64,000 nt of DNA from Peptococcaceae bacterium CEB3. Its GTDB lineage: Bacteria; Bacillota; Desulfitobacteriia; Desulfitobacteriales; Desulfitobacteriaceae. Location: the NCBI GenBank assembly GCA_001029295.1, contig LDXJ01000054.1, forward strand, positions 51,747 to 115,746. Direction: 5' to 3'. Position numbers and translations under genes: made by a program. The notes under the pieces are model-generated. The model searched no databases. It had not been told where the DNA came from and was given only the letters and a program-made list of their open reading frames with translations. Shown piece after piece: positions 44,568-53,493 of this stretch (positions are counted from its first letter, which is position 1; every line of letters begins with the position of its first letter).

Positions 44568-44735
44568 CGGTTTCATCCTCCTGGATCAAATTCATCCGGT
44601 CAATCTCTACCACGGCCACGCGGCTAACAGCGCAGCTTGACAATGCAGCTAGCCGCGAGCCCCCATGGAGCCACGGCTTAAGCTGGTTGACCCCAGAGCA
44701 AGGCTTGACATGGGGGCGGCGGATGCTACCCTAAA

Positions 44736-45881
44736 TTACTTTATAGGATTAACTTTACCGTTAGATACAGTGTATAATCCTGAAGAATTGATGATGCTTT
44801 CAGCATTTGCTTTTGTAACAATAGTTAAAGGAGCTTTTGTTGAAGGTACATCAGCCTTACCATTGTTGTATGTTGTGACGATAACTGATGGCTTTGTGTT
44901 ATTTTTGATCGCATTGACTATTTCTTTTACGTCGTCAACCAGGTGTTTGTCTGATTTCCAAACTGTCATACTTTGTTTGCCATCCAAAATGTATTGCAAT
45001 GAAGCCTGCGTGAAGTCTTGACCTGTTGAGTAAATTTGCGTAACTGCTTTGTCTGCTCTGAATGTATCTGTGATAGCACGTGACGTGTCATCGTTTGGAG
45101 CAAGAACATAAACAGTACCTTTTTGAGCTGATGCTGCTTTTGCTAGATTAGCTTGTGCTAATGTTTTAGCAGTCGCCGGGTCCCAGTTTGTTGTAATTTG
45201 GCCAATGATTTGGGCTAACTGATTATGTGAAAGCTTTGCTGTGTTCTTCAGTGAATTTGCAACACTTGAGTTCTCAATTACGAATGTCCCATCGGCGATT
45301 TTTGGTTGAAGAATGCTCCAAGAACCTTGGAAGAACAAGAAGGCATTATTATCCGAAAGAGCACCGGCGTATAGATATAAGTGATTACCTGTGCCTTTAG
45401 CATGATCAACTAAATATTTAGCTTGAGCTGCACCAACAGCTTCGCTATCAAATGTTACGTAATAGTTAACATGTGGTGTATTCATTATGAGTCTGTCATA
45501 GGAGATAACTTTGATGCCTTTAGCATGTGCTTCATTGACTTCAGCCGCGGCAGCTGTTGCATCCTGTGGGCAGATAACAATAACTTTAACGCCCTTTGAT
45601 ATAAGGCTTTCAACGTTGGTTTTTTCGGTGGCTGTATCGCCGTTACTGTATAAAATTGTTGCGCCAGGCAGTACTTGTTGAAATTCTTTTTGTGCCATCG
45701 GCCATCTTGATTCAGCCTTTGTTGGAAGGACAATACCAACACTTGCACCGGCACTTACTTTTTTGGTTGAGCCGTTTGGGCTTGGGCCATTTGCACTTGC
45801 ACTGTTTCCACAACCTGCCAATGCCAGCGTTGTCAAGATGACCACAGAAGCTAGAAGACCCGATTTGAAATTTTTCTTCAT
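44736..45881 (-). CDS. Multiple-sugar-binding lipoprotein (ChvE-like)
   Basis: 381 aa with lipoprotein signal (LLASVVILTTLALAGCGNSA; lipobox LAGC). The periplasmic-binding-protein core SVGIVLPTKAESRWPMAQKE and NDDTSRAITDTFRADK resembles ChvE/XylF. It binds monosaccharides for the GguA-GguB pair downstream. The region upstream (45882-46230) holds a weak AT-rich promoter, the terminator of the preceding gene and a permease remnant. Low GC. Confidence 0.92.
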   Translation of the reverse strand: MKKNFKSGLLASVVILTTLALAGCGNSASANGPSPNGSTKKVSAGASVGIVLPTKAESRWPMAQKEFQQVLPGATILYSNGDTATEKTNVESLISKGVKVIVICPQDATAAAAEVNEAHAKGIKVISYDRLIMNTPHVNYYVTFDSEAVGAAQAKYLVDHAKGTGNHLYLYAGALSDNNAFLFFQGSWSILQPKIADGTFVIENSSVANSLKNTAKLSHNQLAQIIGQITTNWDPATAKTLAQANLAKAASAQKGTVYVLAPNDDTSRAITDTFRADKAVTQIYSTGQDFTQASLQYILDGKQSMTVWKSDKHLVDDVKEIVNAIKNNTKPSVIVTTYNNGKADVPSTKAPLTIVTKANAESIINSSGLYTVSNGKVNPIK

Positions 45882-45984
45882 TGTTACTTCCCCCCAGATT
45901 ATTTTACTTTAACTATATATTCGCGTAGAGAGCTAGTTTACCTCTGGTCTATTTTATGGTATATGGAACAGACTTATCTAAATT

Positions 45985-46031
45985 TACAAAAAAGATGACC
46001 AGTAAATTTTTGCGATTCACTGGTCATCTTT
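45985..46031 (-). terminator. Terminator after XylF-like gene
   Basis: AAAGATGACCAGT (45991-46003)/ACTGGTCATCTTT (46019-46031), 13-bp stem, followed on the minus strand by TTTTTTGT. It separates the sensing genes from the transporter genes. Confidence 0.8.
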
Positions 46032-46104
46032 AACCTTAAGTCATGCTGTCAAGACTGGTATCGGCTACCCCCATTTTGACCCCCATTTTGGCGCGGCCCG
46101 CCCG

Positions 46105-46203
46105 GTCTTGGTCATCCCTGCCGGCCACATCGACGTGTCTGAGGGCTCTCTGCCAGGCTTTATGGGAGTGGTTGTAGCTATCGTCCACGACTGGTACCTT
46201 TGA
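46105..46203 (+). pseudogene. Fragment of XylH-like sugar permease, inverted relative to 41699
   Basis: The plus strand reads VLVIPAGHIDVSEGSLPGFM followed by GVVVAIVHDWYL and a stop, the same AGHIDLSVGS permease block as the fragment at 41699-41840. It has no start, lies in a non-coding stretch and is GC-rich. Confidence 0.65.
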
Positions 46204-46230
46204 GCTACTACTTCGCCAGTTTTGGCAACT

Positions 46231-47292
46231 TTAGTGGTAAACATCTTCTCGATTCTGATAACCGTCTTTCAACACCGTGGAATCAAGGTTGGAACGCTCG
46301 ACGGCTATGGGGGTGATGAATTTATAAGGGACTAAGTATTTTCCGTCGGACATCGTAGCGCTGATGCCCAATGGCTCTCCCTTGGCCAGCCTCAGCCCCA
46401 TCTTGATGGCCAGAGACGCCAGTTTATCGATCGGCTTGTAAACCGTCATGAGTTGGGTACCCTGGACCAACCGCCGGCAAGCCGCCAGATCGGCATCCTG
46501 ACCGACGACCTGAACTTTTCCCGCTAAACGGTATTCTGACAGAGCCTCAATGGCAGCCCCCGCCAAACTGTCATCTCCCGCCAAAACCGCCTGAACATCC
46601 CGGTTTTTCTGCAGGACACTGTCCATCTTCCTGAAAGCCAACTCCTCCAGCCAATTGGGCGTAAAATATTCTTCCAGGACCTTAATTTTGCCGTCTTTTT
46701 CACGCGGGCCCAGTACACTGTCATAGCCCGCTTTGATCTGAAGAGAGTTGTCATCATTGGGAGCCCCGTTGAGAATGACATAGTTCCCCGTCGGCCGGGC
46801 CGCCAGCAGGGCCTTGGCCATGAGCCTGCCGACTTCCTCGTTGTTAAAGGAAAGGTAAAGATCAACTCCGGCATCCAGCACTAACCGGTCATATGAAATC
46901 ACCTTCACGCCCGCTTTGTGGGCCATACTCACAATTTCCGCAGCTTTTTTCATGTCATTGGGCACGAGGATAAGGACCTTAATTCCTTTCCCGATCAGAT
47001 ATTTGACCTGATCGACCTGGTCAGTATCATCATTGTTGGCATTCTGGACATAAACCTCAGCCCCCGCCTCCTTGGCTTTGGCCACCATAATGTCCCGGTC
47101 ATGCACCCAGCGCTCTTCCTTCAGCGTTCCCAGAGAAATACCGATCCTGATCCTCGCTTTTTGCGGTTGCTGAGCGGCAGCCGGCCGTGCCGGCGGCCTG
47201 CCGCACCAAACTCCGTAGAAATTAAAGGCTGTCAAGAGGAGAAGGATTAAGAGTAAGACATTCAGCCCATAGTTCTTATTAAAACGCATCAT
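46231..47292 (-). CDS. Membrane-anchored sugar-binding protein (XylF-like)
   Basis: 353 aa. A single N-terminal hydrophobic anchor (GLNVLLLILLLLTAFNFYGV) without a lipobox is followed by a periplasmic binding domain (IRIGISLGTLKEERWVHDRD, VISYDRLVLDAGVDLYLSFN, LAGDDSLAGAAIEALSEY). The ATG overlaps the response-regulator stop by 14 bp. It may present sugar to the sensor kinase or serve the transporter. A terminator follows at 45985-46031. Confidence 0.88.
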   Translation of the reverse strand: MMRFNKNYGLNVLLLILLLLTAFNFYGVWCGRPPARPAAAQQPQKARIRIGISLGTLKEERWVHDRDIMVAKAKEAGAEVYVQNANNDDTDQVDQVKYLIGKGIKVLILVPNDMKKAAEIVSMAHKAGVKVISYDRLVLDAGVDLYLSFNNEEVGRLMAKALLAARPTGNYVILNGAPNDDNSLQIKAGYDSVLGPREKDGKIKVLEEYFTPNWLEELAFRKMDSVLQKNRDVQAVLAGDDSLAGAAIEALSEYRLAGKVQVVGQDADLAACRRLVQGTQLMTVYKPIDKLASLAIKMGLRLAKGEPLGISATMSDGKYLVPYKFITPIAVERSNLDSTVLKDGYQNREDVYH

Positions 47293-48892
47293 GGCCTCCG
47301 CCCGCCAACCCCCGGTATTCTGAGGGGGTCAAGCCTGTCAGCTTTTTGAAGATCTTACTGAAATAATTCGGATCTTTGTAGCCCACCCGGCAACCCACCT
47401 CCTTAATACTGACTTCCGACCCCGCCAAGAGTCCCTCGGCCCGTCCGACTCTAATGCCGGCCAAATAATCCGTAAATGTTTGCCCCGTATGCTGCTTAAA
47501 AAATTTGCTGAAATAGTGATAGCTCATGTTCATCATCTGGGCGGCGTCATCAAGTTTGAGGTCGGACGCGTAATTCTTCTCCACATATTGAACCATACGC
47601 AAAGAAGCCCTGGCCACTTTCTCCTCTTGCAGTTTCTTCAGTTTTTGGGTGAGCGCCAGCAATCTGCCGCCGAAGCCTGCACTGACCAGCTGCCAGTCTT
47701 CGTTTTCGAGACAGGCTAAGAGTTGAGCCTCACTTTCAGCCTCCGAGATTCCCTGGTATGACAAAGCACGGGTGAGGACGACAACCAATTCACTCAAGCG
47801 CCGCTTGTAACCAGCCATCGTCAGGGTACCTTCCTGCTGCCCACCGAAAAGTTCCCGGTACAGTTCTTCCACGCCGGCACCGTCCCCGAGCAGTACCCTG
47901 TCCACGAGCAAGCGTTCCTTCTGCAAAGGATAAAGGGCGTATGTTTTGACAAAAGGGAACGTGTCGCTGATATGAAAGATCTCCTCACCGCTCTGGCCTT
48001 GAAGTGCTCCGCTTTCAAGGGCGCGTTCCGCTTCTTCATATCCCTTCAAAAAATCCGGCAAGGAATGGGCCCGTCCTATCCCCATCAGGCAGGACAGCAA
48101 CCCGGCACTTTTAACCTCCTGTTTCACGGCTTCGGCCAATCCAATGGCCCTGTTGCGGAGCACATACTCATCACTTGCTTCCGCCGCGGGAACAAAACCG
48201 ATCATTCTGTTCAGTGTGGCGGCACCGACTAAACACGCGCAACGGCTCTTGAGGGCGAACCTAAACGCCTGAAACAGCGCGTGCCGCCGGAGCGAGAAGG
48301 TGACAGGGTCACTGCTTTTTTCGGGAGTTTCCTGCAATTGAAGCAGGATCAGGTAACCTCGTTTCAACTCCATCCCAAAGGTTCCTTCATAAAAATCCAA
48401 ATCGGGGGTAACCTGATTGCCCAAGAGCAGTGAGTAGAGAAATTCGTTTTCCAAATGCACAGACAACTTGGCAAATTGCTCCTTCAAAGCCGCCGTACGT
48501 CGGATAGTTTCGAGTTTTTCTTCCAGCAGCCCGAAAGCTTTCTTGAGAACCTCCACCACCCGCTCCTTGCGAATGGGCTTGACAAGATAATCCAAGACGT
48601 TCAATTGAAGGGCCTCTTTGGCATAATTAAAATGATCATACGCCGTGATGATTACGAAGATTAACTCTTTGTGCCGGCTGCGGATCTCCCGGATAGCCTC
48701 TATGCCATTCAAACCCGGCATGCGAATATCCATAAAAACCAAATCCGGCTTAAAAGTCTCGGACTTTTCAATCGCTTCCGAACCGGAAAAAGCACCCTCT
48801 ACCGCGAAGGTCTGCGGCAGGTGACGCTCGGCAATAAACCGTATGGATTCTAACACAATCGGTTCGTCATCAACCACTAAGAGTTTGTGCAA
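47279..48892 (-). CDS. AraC-type response regulator (YesN-like)
   Basis: 537 aa from the TTG at 48892 (GGAGGGAGG 4 nt upstream). Receiver domain with VVDDEP acidic pair and phospho-acceptor Asp55 (FMDIRMPG), Lys in DYLVKPIRKE. A middle region of about 270 residues follows, then two AraC HTH motifs (LDDAAQMMNMSYHYFSKFFK and the GYKDPNYFSKIFKKLTGLTP motif). Partner of the LytS-type kinase upstream, although 433 bp of repeat-containing DNA now lies between them. Confidence 0.93.
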   Translation of the reverse strand: MHKLLVVDDEPIVLESIRFIAERHLPQTFAVEGAFSGSEAIEKSETFKPDLVFMDIRMPGLNGIEAIREIRSRHKELIFVIITAYDHFNYAKEALQLNVLDYLVKPIRKERVVEVLKKAFGLLEEKLETIRRTAALKEQFAKLSVHLENEFLYSLLLGNQVTPDLDFYEGTFGMELKRGYLILLQLQETPEKSSDPVTFSLRRHALFQAFRFALKSRCACLVGAATLNRMIGFVPAAEASDEYVLRNRAIGLAEAVKQEVKSAGLLSCLMGIGRAHSLPDFLKGYEEAERALESGALQGQSGEEIFHISDTFPFVKTYALYPLQKERLLVDRVLLGDGAGVEELYRELFGGQQEGTLTMAGYKRRLSELVVVLTRALSYQGISEAESEAQLLACLENEDWQLVSAGFGGRLLALTQKLKKLQEEKVARASLRMVQYVEKNYASDLKLDDAAQMMNMSYHYFSKFFKQHTGQTFTDYLAGIRVGRAEGLLAGSEVSIKEVGCRVGYKDPNYFSKIFKKLTGLTPSEYRGLAGGGHDAF

Positions 48893-48922
48893 GGTTCCTC
48901 CCTCCTTTCGCATCGGTTCAAT

Positions 48923-49320
48923 CCCGAGACTCCTACTTCTACCAGCGTTCTTCAAGCGGGAGGGTACCCCCCGCACCTTGCTTCGGTAGGAGTAGACTCA
49001 GCCCTTGGCAGTCCTTGTCCACCGGACAACAACGCTTTCGGCGCGGCTACCATCATCATTAGCTGTGCGTGGTGCACCGTAAGGCTCCGACTTCTACAAG
49101 TGGGAGTGGGTACCCCCGTCCCCTGCTTCGGTTGGGGGTAGACTCAGCCCTTCCCCGCGAAGTATCCTTTTGGGATAAGCGGCTTCGGCGAAACCCTCCA
49201 CTGGATGCTTTCGTCACTGAAGTCATCCTCACCGCACAAGTATTCTTGAAAGCTTGCGGTTCGGCGATAATGTCCACAGGACACTATCGCGATGTTCTGC
49301 TCAAGCTGAACGGGTTCACT
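48923..49320 (-). mobile_element. TnpB-tail/right-end-like remnants, partly duplicated
   Basis: Fills most of the 433-bp gap between kinase and response-regulator genes. 49079-49320 matches 40381-40570, including the protein-like tail (TSVTKASSGGFRRSRLSQKD) and the CTTCTACAAG hairpin; 48923-49012 repeats the hairpin-side part (TCTACCAGCG … GTAGACTCAGCCC). No transposase remains. Possibly IS200/IS605 ends, tentative. Confidence 0.45.
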
Positions 49321-49325
49321 CGGGT

Positions 49326-50858
49326 TCACTCCACCTCTTTCCGGCCTCCGGCCTCTGACTTCCGGCCCCTGAGTTTAGGTAGATTCAGACACACCCGTGT
49401 TCCCTGACCGGCTTGCGAGTAGATCTCAAGCAGGCTTGCCCCACTTTGACCGTAAAAAATCTCCAACCTCTGCCGGACATTGTGCAGCCCAATCCCCGTT
49501 CTGTCCTGGCCGCTTTCCCTCATTGCCGGCGGATGTCGCAGTTCTTCCAACCTGTCCTCGCCAATGCCTTGCCCGTCGTCTATAACTTCCACTTTGGTCC
49601 GCTCTCCGTCCCGGAAGACACGTACTTTGAGCAGACCCTGGCGAGTCACTGGTTCCAAGCCGTGAATAAAGGCGTTTTCCACCAAAGGCTGCAGGATTAA
49701 CCCGGGAACAGGCTGGCTCAGAGTCTCCTCGTCGATCTCGAATTCGAATTTTACGCGATCTTGGAAACGGGCCTTGAGAATGTAGGCATAGGCGGAAACA
49801 TTTTTTACCTCGTCGCCTAGAGTAACAGGGCTTTCCCAGCCTTTGAGGCTGTAGCGAAACAGATCCGACGCCTGCTGAATAAACGTGTAGCTCTTTTCCG
49901 CCTCCTCCAGCATGGCTAATTGAGCAGCATGGTTGAGAGTGTTGAAAAAAAAGTGGGGATTTATCTGGGCTTGCAGGGCCTTATATTCCGCATCCCGGAG
50001 CAGCGTCCGCATGCGCAGATTCTGCATCTCTTGTTCCCGCAGGCGATTTTCCGTCACTGCCTTCTGCCTCATGTTAGCAAGATAGTTTTGCAAACTAATT
50101 ACCATTTGATTGAAGGTCTTGGCCAGAATTCCGATCTCATTATTGGGAGCCGCAGTTGCCAATTTGACATCAAAATCTCCCCGGGAAATCCGTTGGGCCG
50201 CCTCGGCTAATTCTACCACGGGTCTGGTAATCCTATAAGTAAAGATCAAAATGAGAACGATGCTAAGCCCCAGAGCGAAACCGATCAAGGCCAAGTCAAT
50301 CAACATACTCGCCGTAACTCTCTTTTCTAAGCCCCGGTATTTCAAGGTCTCGTTATTAAGAGTACTGTAGATGAGGTCATTCATAACCTTGTGAATATAG
50401 CCCGCAATCTGCTTGCTCTCCGCCTGATGACTCAAACCAAGCCTGATCATACCGCCCCGGCGGGCATAGACCGCCGCGTCCGCCTCATGCAAAAACGCTT
50501 TGGTCATATTGTACACATCTTCAAGTTGCAAGCTGCGCTCGTCGGTACCCACCCCGAACCGCCTTTGCTCCATCAACGTTTGCAACTTGTTATTCGCGCT
50601 GTAGTAATTCATCAGGGAGTAGGAAGATTGGGTCGCCAAATAATCCTCAAGGTCCGCCTCCAAGGCATTCATGGCCGTGTAAAGGTTGTTCACGTACTCA
50701 TAGTCTTGGAAAATATCATTCGTCTGCCGCATGACTAGATGAGCCTCATAATAAGAATAGGCGGAAGCGGACGACAAAATCAGGACCACGGCCAAAGCAA
50801 ACACTACCAGTTGTCTTCTGATCCCTGTCAGGCGGAAATACCTCTGCCATGTCTTCAT
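49326..50858 (-). CDS. LytS/YesM-type sensor histidine kinase
   Basis: 510 aa. TM1 at about 15-37 and TM2 at about 188-212 enclose a helical extracellular domain of 150 residues. HAMP (YRITRPVVELAEAAQRISRG) follows, then the His_kinase domain with the acceptor His in LQAQINPHFFFNTLNHAAQL, and HATPase_c with LQPLVENAFIHG and VIDDGQGIGEDR. It starts 5 bp after the binding-protein gene upstream, matching the XylFII-LytS arrangement described in Clostridium, where the binding protein is the ligand sensor. Confidence 0.93.
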   Translation of the reverse strand: MKTWQRYFRLTGIRRQLVVFALAVVLILSSASAYSYYEAHLVMRQTNDIFQDYEYVNNLYTAMNALEADLEDYLATQSSYSLMNYYSANNKLQTLMEQRRFGVGTDERSLQLEDVYNMTKAFLHEADAAVYARRGGMIRLGLSHQAESKQIAGYIHKVMNDLIYSTLNNETLKYRGLEKRVTASMLIDLALIGFALGLSIVLILIFTYRITRPVVELAEAAQRISRGDFDVKLATAAPNNEIGILAKTFNQMVISLQNYLANMRQKAVTENRLREQEMQNLRMRTLLRDAEYKALQAQINPHFFFNTLNHAAQLAMLEEAEKSYTFIQQASDLFRYSLKGWESPVTLGDEVKNVSAYAYILKARFQDRVKFEFEIDEETLSQPVPGLILQPLVENAFIHGLEPVTRQGLLKVRVFRDGERTKVEVIDDGQGIGEDRLEELRHPPAMRESGQDRTGIGLHNVRQRLEIFYGQSGASLLEIYSQAGQGTRVCLNLPKLRGRKSEAGGRKEVE

Positions 50859-50863
50859 GCTAT

Positions 50864-51880
50864 TTACCCGTTGTCAGCGGGAACCGGCTTCCTTTCCTCG
50901 TTTCTCAGGGTGCTCCGGGTAACGATTCTTATCCCCGTATCGACCACCGATGACGTGTGATGCTTCTCCTTCAACTCAAGCAGGGCTTTAATACTGTCAT
51001 ACCCGACCTTGAACGGATTCCCCGCCACAACACCGTAGATAACACCCCGTCGGATGTAGCTTTCAATTTCCGGCGACTGTCCATAACCCACTATGGTTAT
51101 TTGGCCGACCTCGTTGGCATTAATCACGGTTTGAGCCACCCCAACTGAAAAAAGCGGGTCCACACAATAGATGGCATTAACACCCTGCTCATGCAGAATC
51201 GTCTGGGCTATCCCTTCCGTATTGAGTATTCCGGGCTTGGACGTGAAGACCTTAGTCAGCCGCGCGTCTGGCGCCTCTTTCAAAGTGGTCAGAAACCCGT
51301 TTAACATACTATTTTGGGCCGCTGTGTCTGTTTCCGCATTCCCGCTCATAATCACGGCTACCCTGGCTTTGCCGTCGGTTCCCTGAATGATCAGATGGGC
51401 CGCCTGCTCGCCGACTACGTAGTTATTGGCCCCGATAAAAGATTCCCTGTCGCTGTTCTTGGCGTCGGTCTCCACCGTCACGACGGGAATTCCCGCCTTG
51501 ACCGCACTGTCAATAGCCTGCACAACCGCGGGATCATTGGACCCCTGGGCAATGATTCCGTCTGCGCGGGATAGTCTGGCAATAGTGAGATAGTCCTGAA
51601 TACGCGCGTTATCCCCGGGGTTTGGCCTACTAAACTCCACTGCCAAGTTCGAAGCGGCGGCCGCTTGGGCTATCCCTTGTTTCACTTGCGCCCAGAAAGG
51701 ATCGTTACTGCCTGGAAAGACCGCATAGAAATGATAACGGGGCAAAACTGAACGCTCCGCCTTCGCTTTTTGCCAACGCAAGCTGAGGAGCCATCCGTTG
51801 GCAATAAGAAGAACGACGATCAGGGCCACGGTAAAGCCGCCGGCCTTTTTCCCCAAGAAACGCTCTATCAGCCTATTCAT
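50864..51880 (-). CDS. Membrane-anchored sugar-binding sensor protein (XylFII/RbsB-like)
   Basis: 338 aa. One N-terminal membrane anchor (FTVALIVVLLIANGWLLSLR) and a type I periplasmic binding domain (YHFYAVFPGSNDPFWAQVKQ, ADGIIAQGSNDPAVVQAIDS, AIYCVDPLFSVGVAQTVI). Without a lipobox it stays tethered, as expected for the sensing partner of the kinase directly downstream. Confidence 0.88.
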   Translation of the reverse strand: MNRLIERFLGKKAGGFTVALIVVLLIANGWLLSLRWQKAKAERSVLPRYHFYAVFPGSNDPFWAQVKQGIAQAAAASNLAVEFSRPNPGDNARIQDYLTIARLSRADGIIAQGSNDPAVVQAIDSAVKAGIPVVTVETDAKNSDRESFIGANNYVVGEQAAHLIIQGTDGKARVAVIMSGNAETDTAAQNSMLNGFLTTLKEAPDARLTKVFTSKPGILNTEGIAQTILHEQGVNAIYCVDPLFSVGVAQTVINANEVGQITIVGYGQSPEIESYIRRGVIYGVVAGNPFKVGYDSIKALLELKEKHHTSSVVDTGIRIVTRSTLRNEERKPVPADNG

Positions 51881-51923
51881 GTCAATCCGTTCAACTTCAA
51901 TCTCCTCCGCCCCGTTCTCTTCG

Positions 51924-52078
51924 GTTCTCTCTGCCCCATGCTCCTCGACCTTACCCCGCTCCCCTATTGTCTAGGGTTCCCTCTACCCCATTCTCGTCAA
52001 CCTTATCCCGCCCCCTGTTCTCTTCGGTTCCCTCCGCCCCATTCTCGTCAACCTTACCCCGCTCCCCTATTCTCCTCT
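51924..52078. repeat. 51-52-bp minisatellite, about three copies
   Basis: Units begin at 51924, 51976 and 52027 with GTTC, each containing CCCCAT-CTC-TC-AACCTTA-CCCCGC. It lies between the binding-protein start and the HAD stop. On the minus strand one frame reads 17-residue repeats (KVDENGAEGTEENRG), but without a convincing gene. Confidence 0.8.
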
Positions 52079-52125
52079 TCTCCGTCCCCCGCGCCCGTCG
52101 TTCGTAACGGAGAGACCTGCGGCGC

Positions 52126-52776
52126 TTAGGTGAACTCAACGCTCTCTTCAATCCAGCGGATAAAATCCCTCACCTCAGCGAAGGTCGCTGTGGCTTCCGT
52201 AGCGGAAATTCCTGCGGCTCTGGCCGTTCCTGACCAAGCCGCGGCCAAGGAAATCGTCCCAACTTCACGCGAATCCTTCATATCATGTGGTGTATCACCG
52301 AGATAAGCCACGTCAGCGGGAGCACTACCCCATATTTCCAGCACTCTTCTAATCCGCAAAGGTTTAACAGGACCCTGCTCCGAGCCTGTTACCACCACTT
52401 TAAAATATCGTGCCAGCCCGGAATGTTTTAAAGAAAGTTCCATACTCCGCGGTCCCTTGCCAGAGACGATCGCCAGCTTTACCCGTCTCTTTTGCAGCAA
52501 ACCCAGCGCCTCCGCGATCCCGGGAAACGGCTGGGCATACTCGGGATGAACTTTATCGTATGTTGCCAGATAGGTTGCCAAGCAGTCTTCCCATTTGTCC
52601 GGGACGAGTTTCTTAAAAATTCCCTCCTCCGAAGGACCAAAGAGTTGATCGATCTCCCGATCAGTATAGTCACGATTCAGATACCTGCGGAAGACTGCGC
52701 GAAAACTGAGATAACAGACAGGCAGTGTATCGAGCAGTGTTCCATCCAGATCACAGATAAGTCCTTTAAGTCTCAT
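52126..52776 (-). CDS. HAD hydrolase, phosphoglycolate phosphatase-like
   Basis: 216 aa, ATG at 52776 (AAGGAG upstream). ICDLDGTLLDTLPVC carries both catalytic Asp; IVSGKGPRS supplies motif II Ser/Lys region, and LGDTPHDMKDSREVG motif IV. A C1 cap lies between. Substrate unknown. It is a stand-alone gene. Confidence 0.88.
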   Translation of the reverse strand: MRLKGLICDLDGTLLDTLPVCYLSFRAVFRRYLNRDYTDREIDQLFGPSEEGIFKKLVPDKWEDCLATYLATYDKVHPEYAQPFPGIAEALGLLQKRRVKLAIVSGKGPRSMELSLKHSGLARYFKVVVTGSEQGPVKPLRIRRVLEIWGSAPADVAYLGDTPHDMKDSREVGTISLAAAWSGTARAAGISATEATATFAEVRDFIRWIEESVEFT

Positions 52777-52919
52777 TTTCAAGCTCCTTCTGCCCCAAAA
52801 ACTCCGTTGATTACAGACAGTCCCAAGTCAACGGGCAGCTCTGCAACGCTCGCTCGTTTTCATCCTCTGCTGGCGCCATTTCATCCTCTCACCGCGCTGC
52901 ATTTATCGGGCTTTAGCGG

Positions 52920-53471
52920 CTACCGCAGTTTTTCCGCCAGCCGGCAGTAAATTTCATAGTTCTCCCGGTCATAGCAGACAAAGAGAACCTTCTTGATTCT
53001 GTCTTTATTTTGCAGGAAGTTCCGGATTTCGTCAATGGCCAGGCGGGCGGCTTCCTCTTTGGGATAACCGTAGACTCCGGTGCTGATGTTCGGAAAGGCA
53101 ATGCTTTCAATCCCGTTCTCCCGTGCCAGCTTCAGGGAGTTCCTGTAACAACTTCTTAGTTTCTCGCTCTCTCCTTGCTTTCCGCCGTACCAGACCGGTC
53201 CCACGGTATGAATGACATATTTGGCCGGCAGATTTCCGCCCGTGGTGATGACGGCTTCCCCGGTTTCGCAGCCACCCTGCCTCTTGTTAATGCGACGACA
53301 CTCCTCCAATATGGCCGGACCCCCCGCTTTATGTATGGCCCCATCCACCCCGCCACCTCCCAGCAAGCTATTGTTGGCGGCATTGACGATGGCGTCGACC
53401 GCCACTTTGGTAATATCCTCCTGCCGTATTTCAACCCTCTTACTGCTAAATATTCCAATTTCCTCATTCAT
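52920..53471 (-). CDS. Macro-domain ADP-ribose-binding protein
   Basis: 183 aa, AAGGAGG before the ATG. The macro domain has [40 protein letters not shown] and [20 protein letters not shown], the MacroD-type signature. Such enzymes remove ADP-ribose from proteins or deacetylate O-acetyl-ADP-ribose. 22 bp upstream of vanW on the same strand. Confidence 0.95.
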   Translation of the reverse strand: MNEEIGIFSSKRVEIRQEDITKVAVDAIVNAANNSLLGGGGVDGAIHKAGGPAILEECRRINKRQGGCETGEAVITTGGNLPAKYVIHTVGPVWYGGKQGESEKLRSCYRNSLKLARENGIESIAFPNISTGVYGYPKEEAARLAIDEIRNFLQNKDRIKKVLFVCYDRENYEIYCRLAEKLR

Positions 53472-53493
53472 CGCAAATACCTCCTTGGGGGAC

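Noticed and set aside
51951..52151. 66-codon minus-strand ORF with 17-residue repeats
   Set aside because: The repeats follow from the 51-bp minisatellite; the ATG lies inside the HAD gene and has no ribosome-binding site.
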